Part shown: piece after piece, positions 9,011 through 16,210 of the stretch
Position numbering within the stretch: position 1 is the stretch's first letter
How the letters are laid out: every line of letters starts with the position of its first letter
Assembly (NCBI GenBank): GCA_937929835.1
Contig: CALFUU010000053.1
Span: 1-38,700, forward strand
Origin: an uncultured Saprospiraceae bacterium
Lineage (GTDB): Bacteria > Bacteroidota > Bacteroidia > Chitinophagales > Saprospiraceae
Direction of reading: 5' to 3'
Length of the DNA: 38,700 nucleotides
The notes under the pieces: model-generated
Told to the model about the DNA's origin: nothing
Databases searched by the model: none
Seen by the model: only the letters and a program-made list of their open reading frames with translations
Program-made: the position numbers and the translations under genes

Positions 9011-10023
9011 GACTGATCGCACATTGTATCTCTTTATTATTACTGATATCATTAGGAGACAACAAGCTTATAGCTCAGGACACCTATACTGTGAGTTGGG
9101 GTATGGAAGAATACACCCCGCTTGAGGATTACTTTTCTATGTATGAGGTTGTCAATTTAGGTAGCGGTCTAGGAAGTGATTCAGAATTTTGCTTGGGCAC
9201 TAATTATATACTTACTGAGATAGGCCTAAATTTTGATTTTCCTTTTTACGACCAAGTACTAACGAGAGCTACTCCGATACCTACTGGAAACATTATATTC
9301 GACCTATATAATTCTAGCAAACAGATTGCATTTTTTTTCGCTAGAGTGGAAGATGCCAACTGTCCAGATGGACCACTGTTGAGTGACTTCAGAGTACAAC
9401 GCGGCATCAAGGATGGACTAAAATTCTGCGCCTTTGAAATGGTCGACGGTGTCCTGCAATCTGATGTTGTCCAAGGTACTGTCCTCCCTCACCACACCAT
9501 TAATTTTCAAGTCTGGCTGTATGAAAATGGAACCATACAATTTCGCGCAGGTGACATTAATGTCGAGGGCTCTCCTAACTATGTGCCTGGGGTAGGCTTC
9601 ATCAGAAGAGATAGCGTCCCCGAAGGTCCACATTTGGGAATACAAAGTTGGATCCAGTCTGATGAGTATTTTATATTAGGCAGTTTCGAGAATCCAGAAA
9701 TCATTAATGAGTTTGATTTTGGCAACAGGATTTCTGGACTTCCAGAAAAAGGATGGACAGCCACCTGGACATATAACAACTTCACCAGTACAAAAGAGGC
9801 TGAAGACGAAGTGCCTTATGAACATCAGACACTAATTACAACAGGAATAGTTGAGGATAATCACGATCTGGAAAATTGGATTCTTGTTGACCTCAATGGC
9901 AATCCCTACTCTAGCGGTGGACCTTATGAAAGTATTGACCTGAGCAATGCACCAGCAGGTATGTATGTGCTCAGTTGGCAACAACAACGTCGTCGATTCA
10001 GTAGAAAAGTCATAAAACTTTAG
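9007..10023 (+). CDS. Secreted protein with degenerate T9SS type A tail
   Basis: A 338-residue exported protein. The N-terminal 24 residues are a signal peptide (charged MRL, long leucine-rich core, then LIAQ before the mature part). The C terminus ends with a WILVDLNGNPY strand, SIDLSNAPAGMYVLSW and a basic end finishing in KVIKL, which matches the second half of a type A sorting domain; the usual YPNP start is missing, so the tail is short or degenerate. The middle is rich in aromatic strands and in glycine and looks like a beta-sandwich; it is not recognised. The ATG overlaps the stop of the preceding cargo gene (ATGA). A strong terminator starts six bases after its stop, so it is the last gene of the unit. 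Confidence 0.85.
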   Translation: MRLIAHCISLLLLISLGDNKLIAQDTYTVSWGMEEYTPLEDYFSMYEVVNLGSGLGSDSEFCLGTNYILTEIGLNFDFPFYDQVLTRATPIPTGNIIFDLYNSSKQIAFFFARVEDANCPDGPLLSDFRVQRGIKDGLKFCAFEMVDGVLQSDVVQGTVLPHHTINFQVWLYENGTIQFRAGDINVEGSPNYVPGVGFIRRDSVPEGPHLGIQSWIQSDEYFILGSFENPEIINEFDFGNRISGLPEKGWTATWTYNNFTSTKEAEDEVPYEHQTLITTGIVEDNHDLENWILVDLNGNPYSSGGPYESIDLSNAPAGMYVLSWQQQRRRFSRKVIKL

Positions 10024-10029
10024 ATACTA

Positions 10030-10070
10030 AAAAGACTAGCCACTTAAAAATAGTAGGTGGCGAGTCTTTT
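10030..10070 (+). terminator. Strong rho-independent terminator after the cargo operon
   Basis: Arms AAAAGACT-A-GCCAC and GTGGC-G-AGTCTTTT pair over 13 base pairs with one mismatch, around a 13-base loop, and the hairpin runs into TTTTATTG. The A-run on the left arm lets it work in both directions. It closes the 7385-10023 transcript. Confidence 0.85.
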
Positions 10071-10091
10071 ATTGTTGTAAATCAGATAGAA

Positions 10092-10174
10092 CTTAATTAG
10101 GAATGGATTGATAAGTACTTGCATATGGAAGCAGAGGATATTCTGAAATTAAATAATCCAGAACAAATAATATC
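10092..10174 (+). pseudogene. 83-bp duplicated fragment of a GNAT acetyltransferase gene
   Basis: This stretch matches 5990-6072 inside the acetyltransferase gene over 83 bases with four substitutions and no gap. It covers the codons for NQEWIDKYFHMEEEDILKLN and the following ten residues. There is no start codon, no acetyl-CoA loop and no continuing frame, so it is a relic. The very high identity suggests a recent partial duplication, or invasion by a close paralogue that has since been deleted. The match ends abruptly at both sides. Confidence 0.85.
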
Positions 10175-10184
10175 TATCCGGGCG

Positions 10185-10437
10185 CTACCCTTTCTCAGGG
10201 ATATGGCAAGAAGTACAAGAGTAGGTGCCTTGCCCTGACGAGTGCTCCGCATCCACGCCGAAAGCCATCTCCAAAAACAAGAACTTTCCCAGTGCCACCT
10301 TGAGGTATAGCTACTAAGTCCTTTTAATCTGGTATGAGATAATAGTCCATCTCCCCCGTCGGTGCAGTCTTCGATAGCACATTGCCCAAGTCATAGTCTA
10401 AACCAGCGACTATGTCCGGCTGACCCCTTTTCCAACT
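10185..10437 (-). pseudogene. Decayed coding remnant of unknown family, GC-richer than its surroundings
   Basis: No intact gene, but the reverse strand keeps protein-like stretches. From 10437 it reads SWKRGQPDIVAGLDYDLGN and on to a stop at 10324-10326, then in the same frame DLVAIPQGGTGKVLVFGDGF. A shift near 10260 leads into GVDAEHSSGQGTYSCTSCH and a stop at 10185-10187. The last piece holds a CxxCH, as in c-type cytochromes, but that alone does not name a family. The block is visibly richer in G and C than the genes on both sides, which hints at foreign origin. Family unknown; the claim is only that it is decayed coding sequence. Confidence 0.4.
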
Positions 10438-10440
10438 ACA

Positions 10441-10867
10441 GATCAATAGCTGTAATTTTTAATGATTTATTATAGGCACATTTAAAAAGCAGTTATTAGA
10501 TGTTATACTTAGGAGGCAGGAAGATTCGATTTGTACCCACTTGAAAGGAGGAATTGTAAAAATAGTGTCATTAAATGAAGATTTGATCCCAACAATTAGG
10601 ACCTATTTATGTCAAACTATGTCCTTCCTTGAGACTATTCCAGCAATAGAATAACGAAAAAGTCAAAAGTGTGATATATGTCGCCGAACAAAAGAGAATA
10701 ATCATACAACTTGACTATTCTGAACCAGTTCTAATCAAAATCTGTATACTGGTGTTATAACTTATGAGAGCGGTATTACTCAAACCAACAAGGTTGATAT
10801 TCAGCATTAGTCTTTATATTAACGGCCTTTTTTGATATAGTAGATAGTAAACAGTGAAAAGAAGAAT
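10441..10867. other. Intergenic region without a recognisable gene
   Basis: A/T-rich sequence ahead of the TonB receptor gene. A 63-codon stretch free of stops runs on the plus strand from 10466 to 10654 and contains GAAAGGAGG (about 10543-10551), a strong Shine-Dalgarno-like string that is unusual in this phylum, upstream of a GTG. It has no ATG at its start and no recognised similarity, so it is not called as a gene. No clear TAnnTTTG box was found before 10868. Confidence 0.5.
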
Positions 10868-13093
10868 ATGATTGTCAAAAAAATAGGCTTACTCCTCTTA
10901 ATCCTGAACACGATTTGTAACGGAATGCAAAGTCAGTCTTACACAGGACAATTGGTCGATGAGGAAAATCATCCCATATCATTTGCCCTGATATATAGTG
11001 GTGAAAACAACCATACCCATAGCAATGAGACAGGAAGATTCACGATTAATGAAGTAAACAAAGGGGATACTCTGTATATCACACACCTATCCTATATGAC
11101 TAAGAGACATATAGTCGGAGATATAGATCAGATAGCTGAGATATCCTTGCAATCCGCAAATGTCTCCATAGACGGAATTGTAATCTCCAATGCAAAATCG
11201 GCAGCTGACATACTATCTGAACTGGATATCAATATAAGGCCCGTCAATTCCTCACAAGAAGTACTGACGCAAGTGCCCGGTCTCATCATAGGCCAGCACG
11301 CCGGAGGTGGTAAGGCCGAGCAAATTTTTCTGAGGGGTTTTGACATTGACCACGGGACGGATATAGCCATATCAGTAGATGGCCTACCGGTCAATATGGT
11401 ATCACATGCACACGGGCAAGGTTATGCAGATCTGCATTTTCTAATACCAGAAACTATCAGGGATTTTGATTTTGGCCTAGGACCTTATTATGGGCAGAAA
11501 GGAAACTTCAATACAGCAGGCTATGTAGATTTTACAACCAAGAAAAAAGTAAACGAGCAGCTGTTAAAACTAGAGTTTGGTCAATTTAACTCAAGAAGAC
11601 TCCTATCGGTACTCAACCTGCTAGACAAGGGAAACAGCAGTGCCTATATCGCTACAGAATACCTAGCAGGTGATGGGCCTTTTGAGAGTCCACAGAATTT
11701 CACTCGGATAAATGTATTTGGAAAACTACTCAAAAGCTATGACAACAACAGTAGTCTAGAATTGTCGTTATCCCACTTTGATAGTGAATGGGATGCGTCA
11801 GGGCAGATACCACAGAGGGCTGTAGATAGCGGGCTGATCACTAGATTTGGTGCCATAGATGATACCGAGGGAGGGTTTACCTCTAGATCCAATGCCAATC
11901 TCAATTTTATAAAACCCATAAATAGTAAATCCATTATAAAAAACAGATTGTACTATTCCAATTACAATTTTGAGCTATTCTCCAATTTTACTTTCTTTTT
12001 GGAAGATCCAGAAAATGGAGATCAGATTGTACAAAGGGAAAATAGAAACTTATTTGGCTTTAATAGTGACTACTCTAGAACAGACATTAAAAACAACTTT
12101 ACTATAAATACAAAAGTGGGCACCCATCTGAGAGTAGACAACAGCAACAACAATCAACTGGCACGTACGGCTAACAGAACACAAATACTAGAAGACATAC
12201 AGAATGGAGATGTGATGGAATATAACTGGGGCAGTTACGTGGAGTCAGAATTAGAGGTAGGCCTATTGGCCTTTAGCGCAGCACTCAGATATGATTTTTT
12301 TGATTACCGCTATCTCAATAAACTCAGAGGACAAGAAGGCAGAACACAGACGTCAAAAAACATCTTAAGCCCCAAGCTGAGGTTAAGCTATAAAGCACAT
12401 CGCAGTCTGCAGATATATGCTAAAGCTGGCAAGGGCTTTCATACAAATGATACTAGAGCCTTACTCAATGACCCTGACCTAGAAACCATTCCAGCTGCTT
12501 ATGGTGCTGACTTGGGCATAGTCTGGAAGCCGCACGCTACCCTCTTTATAAATGCGGCCTATTGGTATTTATTTTTAGAACAGGAATTTGTCTATGTCGG
12601 GGATGCGGGTATAGTAGAGCCCAGTGGCGAAAGCTTGAGACGTGGCTATGACTTATCATTGCGATACCAACCTATAGAATGGATTAACTTCAATGCTGAC
12701 ATCAACTATACGATAGCCAGATCGCTCAACACCCCTAGTGAAGAGCGCTTTATACCCCTAGCGCCAGATTTTACAGTTAAGACAGGTATTACAATCAAGT
12801 CTCCGTCTGGCATTAGTGGAGGTCTCGACATAAGACATATTGACGATAGGCCAGCCACAGAAGAAAATGCCATCGTCGCACCAGGATATACCGTCGTAGA
12901 TATGAATGTTTCCTATAGTTTCTCTAAATTGACCCTGGGGATACAAATTCAAAACCTACTCAATACGGAGTGGAATGAGACACAGTTTGCAACAGAATCA
13001 CGATTAGCAGACGAAGTTGATAGTGTAACAGAAATACACTTTACACCTGGTGTCCCCTTTTATACAAGAGGAAGTATTAGTTATACTTTTTAA
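10868..13093 (+). CDS. TonB-dependent outer-membrane receptor with carboxypeptidase-D-like N-terminal domain
   Basis: Outer-membrane active transporter of 741 residues. Order of parts: signal peptide (about 1-23), a carboxypeptidase-regulatory-like beta-sandwich (about 24-105, starting YTGQLVDEENHPISFALIYS), a plug domain (about 110-230, with VLTQVPGLIIGQ and IFLRGFDIDHGTD), and a C-terminal beta barrel ending in an aromatic residue (GSISYTF). The plug carries the string VSHAHGQGYADLHFLIPE; three histidines so close to the presumed ligand face would suit a metal or metal-complex substrate, but this is inference. TonB and ExbBD are not in the window. The ATG follows an A-rich leader. A fatty-acid-hydroxylase family gene follows 54 bp downstream and may be co-transcribed. 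Family is certain, substrate is not. Confidence 0.93.
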   Translation: MIVKKIGLLLLILNTICNGMQSQSYTGQLVDEENHPISFALIYSGENNHTHSNETGRFTINEVNKGDTLYITHLSYMTKRHIVGDIDQIAEISLQSANVSIDGIVISNAKSAADILSELDINIRPVNSSQEVLTQVPGLIIGQHAGGGKAEQIFLRGFDIDHGTDIAISVDGLPVNMVSHAHGQGYADLHFLIPETIRDFDFGLGPYYGQKGNFNTAGYVDFTTKKKVNEQLLKLEFGQFNSRRLLSVLNLLDKGNSSAYIATEYLAGDGPFESPQNFTRINVFGKLLKSYDNNSSLELSLSHFDSEWDASGQIPQRAVDSGLITRFGAIDDTEGGFTSRSNANLNFIKPINSKSIIKNRLYYSNYNFELFSNFTFFLEDPENGDQIVQRENRNLFGFNSDYSRTDIKNNFTINTKVGTHLRVDNSNNNQLARTANRTQILEDIQNGDVMEYNWGSYVESELEVGLLAFSAALRYDFFDYRYLNKLRGQEGRTQTSKNILSPKLRLSYKAHRSLQIYAKAGKGFHTNDTRALLNDPDLETIPAAYGADLGIVWKPHATLFINAAYWYLFLEQEFVYVGDAGIVEPSGESLRRGYDLSLRYQPIEWINFNADINYTIARSLNTPSEERFIPLAPDFTVKTGITIKSPSGISGGLDIRHIDDRPATEENAIVAPGYTVVDMNVSYSFSKLTLGIQIQNLLNTEWNETQFATESRLADEVDSVTEIHFTPGVPFYTRGSISYTF

Positions 13094-13147
13094 CAAGACA
13101 TCCGAGTTTATAACTTAGCGTATTACGAACAGATTATAACAGAAATA

Positions 13148-14209
13148 ATGGAGCATTACATTAATATCATCATCGACGGCTATAAAGGTTATGCCAGTTA
13201 TCTATGGTACGAAATAACCCACCCCTCTCTGAAAAACTACTTCTATTGGTTGATCGCTGTATCGCTTTTCTTTTTTGTATTGGAAGTTGTCATCCCGTGG
13301 AGGAAAAAACAAGCCATCCTGAGAAAGGACTTTTGGTTAGATGCCTTCTATATGTTCTTCAATTTCTTCATCTTCTCATTGATTATATACAATGCGGCTT
13401 CAGACCTATTTGTCAATTTATTTAATGATGGGATTAAGATAGTCACCAACGGCTTTGACCTGCAAGCTATGAATCCTATGCAGACTTGGCCTATCTGGTT
13501 GGTCCTGATAACTGGCTTTGTGGTCCGGGACTTTGTGCAGTGGCTCGTGCATAGGTTGTTACACAAATCAGATTGGTTGTGGCAGTTTCATCAAGTCCAC
13601 CATTCCGTAGAAGAGATGGGATTTGCTGCCCACCTGAGATATCATTGGATGGAGAACATTGTGTACAGAACCTTGGAATATATACCCCTAGCCTTACTGG
13701 GCATTGGTCTTCACGATTTTTTCATTATACACATCTTTACCTTAGCCTGGGGTCATTATAATCACTCCAATATATCTATCAGCCACAAGTATACTGGTGC
13801 TCTGGTTATGAGCCTTATAGGGCTTATCATCAGCAATAACTTACTAGGATTTAATCTCTTCGCGTCACCTTCACTGACCAGTGTCCTTATGACAACGGCA
13901 GGATTTGGACTTGCTGGATTTATCCTTATGGGTCCAATAATGAAGTATATCTTTAACAGTCCTGAAATGCACATCTGGCACCACTCCTACGAGTTACCTG
14001 AAGAAAGGCGTTACGGTGTCAATTTTGCGCTGACTCTATCTGTCTGGGACTATATTTTTGGTACCGCGTACATACCCCACAATGGCAAGGACATCAAGCT
14101 GGGTTTCCCTGGCGTGGAACAATTCCCTTCAACTTTCCCTAAGCAGATGTTGCTCGGCCTCTCTCCAAAAGACTTCAGTGCTTCCGACTTCGATAGAATA
14201 GATAAATAA
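13148..14209 (+). CDS. Sterol desaturase / fatty acid hydroxylase family membrane enzyme
   Basis: Integral membrane di-iron oxygenase of 353 residues. The histidine boxes of the family are present: HRLLH (135-139), HQVHH (148-152), HYNH (203-206) and HIWHH (275-279). They alternate with hydrophobic segments at about 31-50, 66-83, 114-130, 177-200, 216-232 and 244-266, so the iron site faces the cytoplasm in the usual topology. Members hydroxylate or desaturate lipids such as sterols, fatty acids, sphingolipids or carotenoids; which one applies here cannot be read from sequence. The C terminus beyond 310 is short and soluble. It follows the TonB receptor on the same strand. Length is usual and all histidines are kept, so it should be active. 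Confidence 0.92.
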   Translation: MEHYINIIIDGYKGYASYLWYEITHPSLKNYFYWLIAVSLFFFVLEVVIPWRKKQAILRKDFWLDAFYMFFNFFIFSLIIYNAASDLFVNLFNDGIKIVTNGFDLQAMNPMQTWPIWLVLITGFVVRDFVQWLVHRLLHKSDWLWQFHQVHHSVEEMGFAAHLRYHWMENIVYRTLEYIPLALLGIGLHDFFIIHIFTLAWGHYNHSNISISHKYTGALVMSLIGLIISNNLLGFNLFASPSLTSVLMTTAGFGLAGFILMGPIMKYIFNSPEMHIWHHSYELPEERRYGVNFALTLSVWDYIFGTAYIPHNGKDIKLGFPGVEQFPSTFPKQMLLGLSPKDFSASDFDRIDK

Positions 14210-14313
14210 AAAACTTAGGAGAGGCACATTAGAATAGTCATTGTGAGTTGATGAGGTAGGTAGGTCGTAAAAGTCAAATAACCAATGGTAGCCAAATTAA
14301 GCACTGCTGCAAA

Positions 14314-14406
14314 CTATATCTCGCTGTATACTTGCTTAAAGCTCGCTTCTATTTTTGTTTTCTCTTCTTCGGAGATCTCATCGAAGAACTTATGATACTT
14401 TACAGA
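14314..14406 (-). pseudogene. C-terminal tail remnant of an unknown gene on the reverse strand
   Basis: On the reverse strand 30 codons read SVKYHKFFDEISEEEKTKIE and then ASFKQVYSEI followed by a stop. The charged, helical composition looks like the real end of a protein and not like chance. It has no start and is cut at the point where the AlbA_2 remnant begins on the other strand, so two broken genes abut near 14403. Family not recognised. Confidence 0.4.
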
Positions 14407-14995
14407 CTTTAGAGATTCCAGAAGAAGCGCTTACGGAGGTTGTCGTCAATGCTGTGGTCCATCGAGATTACAATATCAAGGGAGCCAATATAAAAGTAGA
14501 AGTCTTTAGCGACAGAGTGGAAGGATCTAGCCCAGGCGGATTGCCATCGGGTATGTTCCTAGAGGATTTGGGTAAGAAGAGCCTAGCTCGTAATGCCATA
14601 GTAGCTGATGTGCTCTCTCGGACGCCATATATGGAGAAGCTAGGTACTGGTAGCAACAGAATAGCAGATGCCTTAAAAGAGGCGAATCTTGATATGGCTG
14701 AGTACGAATCATCAGGGTTCTTCACAGTGATAATTCAACGTACCCCCTATGTTACCCCCTATGTTACCCCCATGTAGAGCAGTTACTTAAGGCTATGGAT
14801 GGAGAACTGAGTAGAGCTGATATTATGGAAAAAATGCAGCTATCCGATAGGAAGAACTTCAGAGAAAAACATTTGCAACCTGCTGTAAGTCAAGGATTTA
14901 TAGAAACGACTATTCCTGAAAAGCCTAAAAGTGTCAAGCAGCAATATAGACTTACGCCATCAGGCAAAAAACTGAAAGATGAACTTAGTAAATAG
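14403..14995 (+). pseudogene. 5'-truncated, frameshifted AlbA_2/GHKL ATPase paralogue
   Basis: A second copy of the C-terminal half of the ATPase encoded at 17694-19082; by eye about three quarters of the residues agree in the ATPase part. It begins at TLEIPEEALTEVVVNAVVHR, the ATP-binding helix of a GHKL fold, so the AlbA_2 DNA-binding half is missing. The frame runs to a stop at 14775-14777; the winged-helix-like end (MDGELSRADIMEKMQLSDRK onward) continues in another frame to 14995. The break lies in a run of five C (14767-14771): one extra C restores TPHVEQLLKAMDGELSRAD, matching the intact gene's TPQVKALLKSMDDEMSRAE. The ATG at 14355 is antisense to another remnant and is not a true start. 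Non-functional as it stands. Confidence 0.85.
14742..14777 (+). repeat. 12-bp TPxV-coding repeats in the truncated ATPase linker
   Basis: ACCCCCTATGTT occurs twice (14742-14753 and 14754-14765) and is followed by ACCCCCATGTA, a third unit short of one C. The units encode TPYV, TPYV and, if the missing C is restored, TPHV. They join the ATPase domain to the winged-helix-like end. Confidence 0.75.
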
Positions 14996-15011
14996 TCAGG
15001 TGCACAGCCTG

Positions 15012-15029
15012 ACCCCTCATGTCACCCCC
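15012..15029 (+). repeat. TPxV-coding repeat remnant downstream of the truncated ATPase
   Basis: ACCCCTCATGTC followed by ACCCCC encodes TPHV-TP and stands 17 bases after the stop of the truncated ATPase. It resembles the linker units at 14742-14777 and those after the intact gene at 19104-19139. Confidence 0.55.
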
Positions 15030-15036
15030 TAGTTTC

Positions 15037-15144
15037 TTCAATGGATTGTTCAATAGGTCATTCAATGGATTGTTCAATGGGTCATTCAATGGATTGTTCA
15101 ATGGATTGTTCAATGGGTCATTCAATGGATTGTTCAATGGGTCA
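15037..15144. repeat. Nine-unit 12-bp tandem array (TTCAATGGATTG / TTCAATGGGTCA)
   Basis: Nine consecutive 12-base units of two types. Type A is TTCAATGGATTG, type B is TTCAATGGGTCA (once TTCAATAGGTCA). The order is A-B-A-B-A-A-B-A-B. Being a multiple of three, the array stays open in several frames: forward it can encode FNGL/FNGS, in reverse DPLN/NPLN. The reverse reading resembles the DPxN tetrapeptide linkers found in some AlbA-domain ATPases, so it may be a relic of another linker; this is inference. No intact gene covers it. Confidence 0.9.
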
Positions 15145-15155
15145 TGACCCATTGA
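15134..15155. repeat. Perfect 22-bp palindrome at the end of the tandem array
   Basis: TCAATGGGTCA is followed directly by its exact reverse complement TGACCCATTGA. The left half is the last array unit, the right half starts the 37-bp direct repeat. It can be a cruciform or hairpin, or a binding site for a dimeric protein. Confidence 0.85.
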
Positions 15156-15177
15156 GAAAGAATTTGAGGATAATCAG
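15141..15177. repeat. 37-bp direct repeat, copy 1
   Basis: This 37-base string (starting GTCATGACCCATTGAG) recurs exactly at 15214-15250. It ends with ATTTGAGGATAATCAG, a 16-base core that is also the first 16 bases of the 86-bp repeat found at 15235 and 24213. Confidence 0.9.
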
Positions 15178-15213
15178 CCAACTGTAACACAATCAGACAT
15201 AGACTGTTGTAAT

Positions 15214-15250
15214 GTCATGACCCATTGAGAAAGAATTTGAGGATAATCAG
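15214..15250. repeat. 37-bp direct repeat, copy 2
   Basis: Exact copy of 15141-15177. Its last 16 bases are the first 16 of the 86-bp direct repeat, so the two repeat families are nested here. The 36 bases between the two copies hold nothing recognised. Confidence 0.9.
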
Positions 15251-15320
15251 ACTATTAAGATCATCTCCCTTATAGATGGGATTAATGAGAATGCGGAGGT
15301 GGGATAGTGGCGTGCACATT
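15235..15320 (+). repeat. 86-bp direct repeat, left copy (3' end of hsdR)
   Basis: Identical over all 86 bases to 24213-24298. In the right-hand copy the first 73 bases are the last codons and stop of hsdR and the remaining 13 lie just downstream. Here the same bases stand alone, without the rest of hsdR, and form the first 15 codons of the broken metallopeptidase frame. The two copies bracket the type I restriction operon at a distance of 8978 bases. Confidence 0.97.
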
Positions 15321-16026
15321 ACTGAATATCCATTCAGTCTATTAAGTACTCCTGAGAAACCGATAAATGTTTTGTTCACTGAATCAGCATACCAGTTTAT
15401 ATTTTACCATGAACTAGCACATCCTATCCAGAATCAGTTGTCTTCAACCAAACTAAATTATGAATATAGTATTAGGCTTAAACCTTATGAACTAAAAGAC
15501 CATGTCAAGGAATTTGATGCAGATAGATTTGCTGCTATTAGACTAGGTCAACATGTTGTGAAAAACGCTAGTAGATACCCGAATGGCAGAAATTTAAAGG
15601 AGTATCTTTTAGGGCTTTGTATTATTGCTACGTCTAGCATATGTATGTACTTCCTTAGTAGAATGGTCACCCCCAAATATCATCAAGAATTATATCTGCA
15701 CCCTAATAATGCTTTACGCATTTTACAAGTTTTTGGATACGATAATAAACTATGTACAAGTGAAATCGAAAGGAACTGGTTTAGTAGAGTTGACGGTACA
15801 GGATATGAGTCTGTGCAAGGAATTAAGCCTAAAAAGTTTGATGATTCTTGATGATAAAATATTCAACAATCAAAATTTCCAAAACTTTACTTTAGTTTCA
15901 ACCTTGTACGATACTGATATATTTGATTATTCTAATCAGCTATTGAAATTTATGGCTAAGGACACAAATTCAGCATATTACAAATTTAATATGCTCGCTT
16001 TTGGTAATAGATTGTCTAAGGATTAA
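15276..16026 (+). pseudogene. Broken zinc metallopeptidase (HExxH ... ExxAD) fused to hsdR-derived bases
   Basis: The frame from 15276 encodes FIFYHELAHPIQ, an HExxH zinc site, and 47 residues later EFDADRFAA, which gives the third ligand in the ExxAD style of gluzincin peptidases such as the ImmA/IrrE and M48 groups. Its first 15 codons come from the 86-bp repeat (hsdR tail read in another frame), so the true N terminus has been lost at 15320/15321. The frame stops at 15849-15851 (FDDS), while another frame carries a protein-like continuation (ILDDKIFNNQNFQNFTLVST onward) to 16026, so there is also a frameshift near 15845. A hydrophobic segment lies at about residues 110-125. Doubly damaged, so probably inactive. 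In phages and islands such peptidases often control repressors, but nothing here shows that. Confidence 0.7.
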
Positions 16027-16187
16027 ACCTTTTTGAAGAGTTTAAATATATGTAGCGAGCATTAAAATGACCTTTTCGCTTTGTGAATTCTGTAGTGTGC
16101 TTTTTTGGCTTGGACAATAAAGTGCTTCATTTAATCTATTCTAGTGCTTCATAATCATTATTTTCCTGCTTGAATAGACTTTAGTAC

Positions 16188-16195
16188 TAATTTTG
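16188..16195 (+). promoter_or_regulatory. Possible -7 promoter element ahead of hsdM
   Basis: TAATTTTG fits TAnnTTTG and lies 15 bases before the hsdM ATG, so the leader would be very short. A TTG at 16170-16172 is closer than the usual -33 spacing. The region 16027-16187 shows nothing else. Confidence 0.35.
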
Positions 16196-16210
16196 AACTG
16201 GTAACTGTAT

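Noticed and set aside
10466..10654. Small gene of up to 63 codons before the TonB receptor
   Set aside because: No proper start codon, no recognised similarity, and the GTG after the Shine-Dalgarno-like string would leave only about 33 codons.
14355..14402. N-terminal start of the second ATPase at the ATG at 14355
   Set aside because: These codons are antisense to a protein-like reverse-strand remnant and do not resemble the intact ATPase.
15037..15144. CRISPR array
   Set aside because: The units are contiguous 12-mers without spacers and there are no cas genes.
15625..15840. Separate gene starting at 15625
   Set aside because: It overlaps the peptidase frame, which is the protein-like one here; only the part after about 15845 looks real and is better read as the shifted end of the peptidase.
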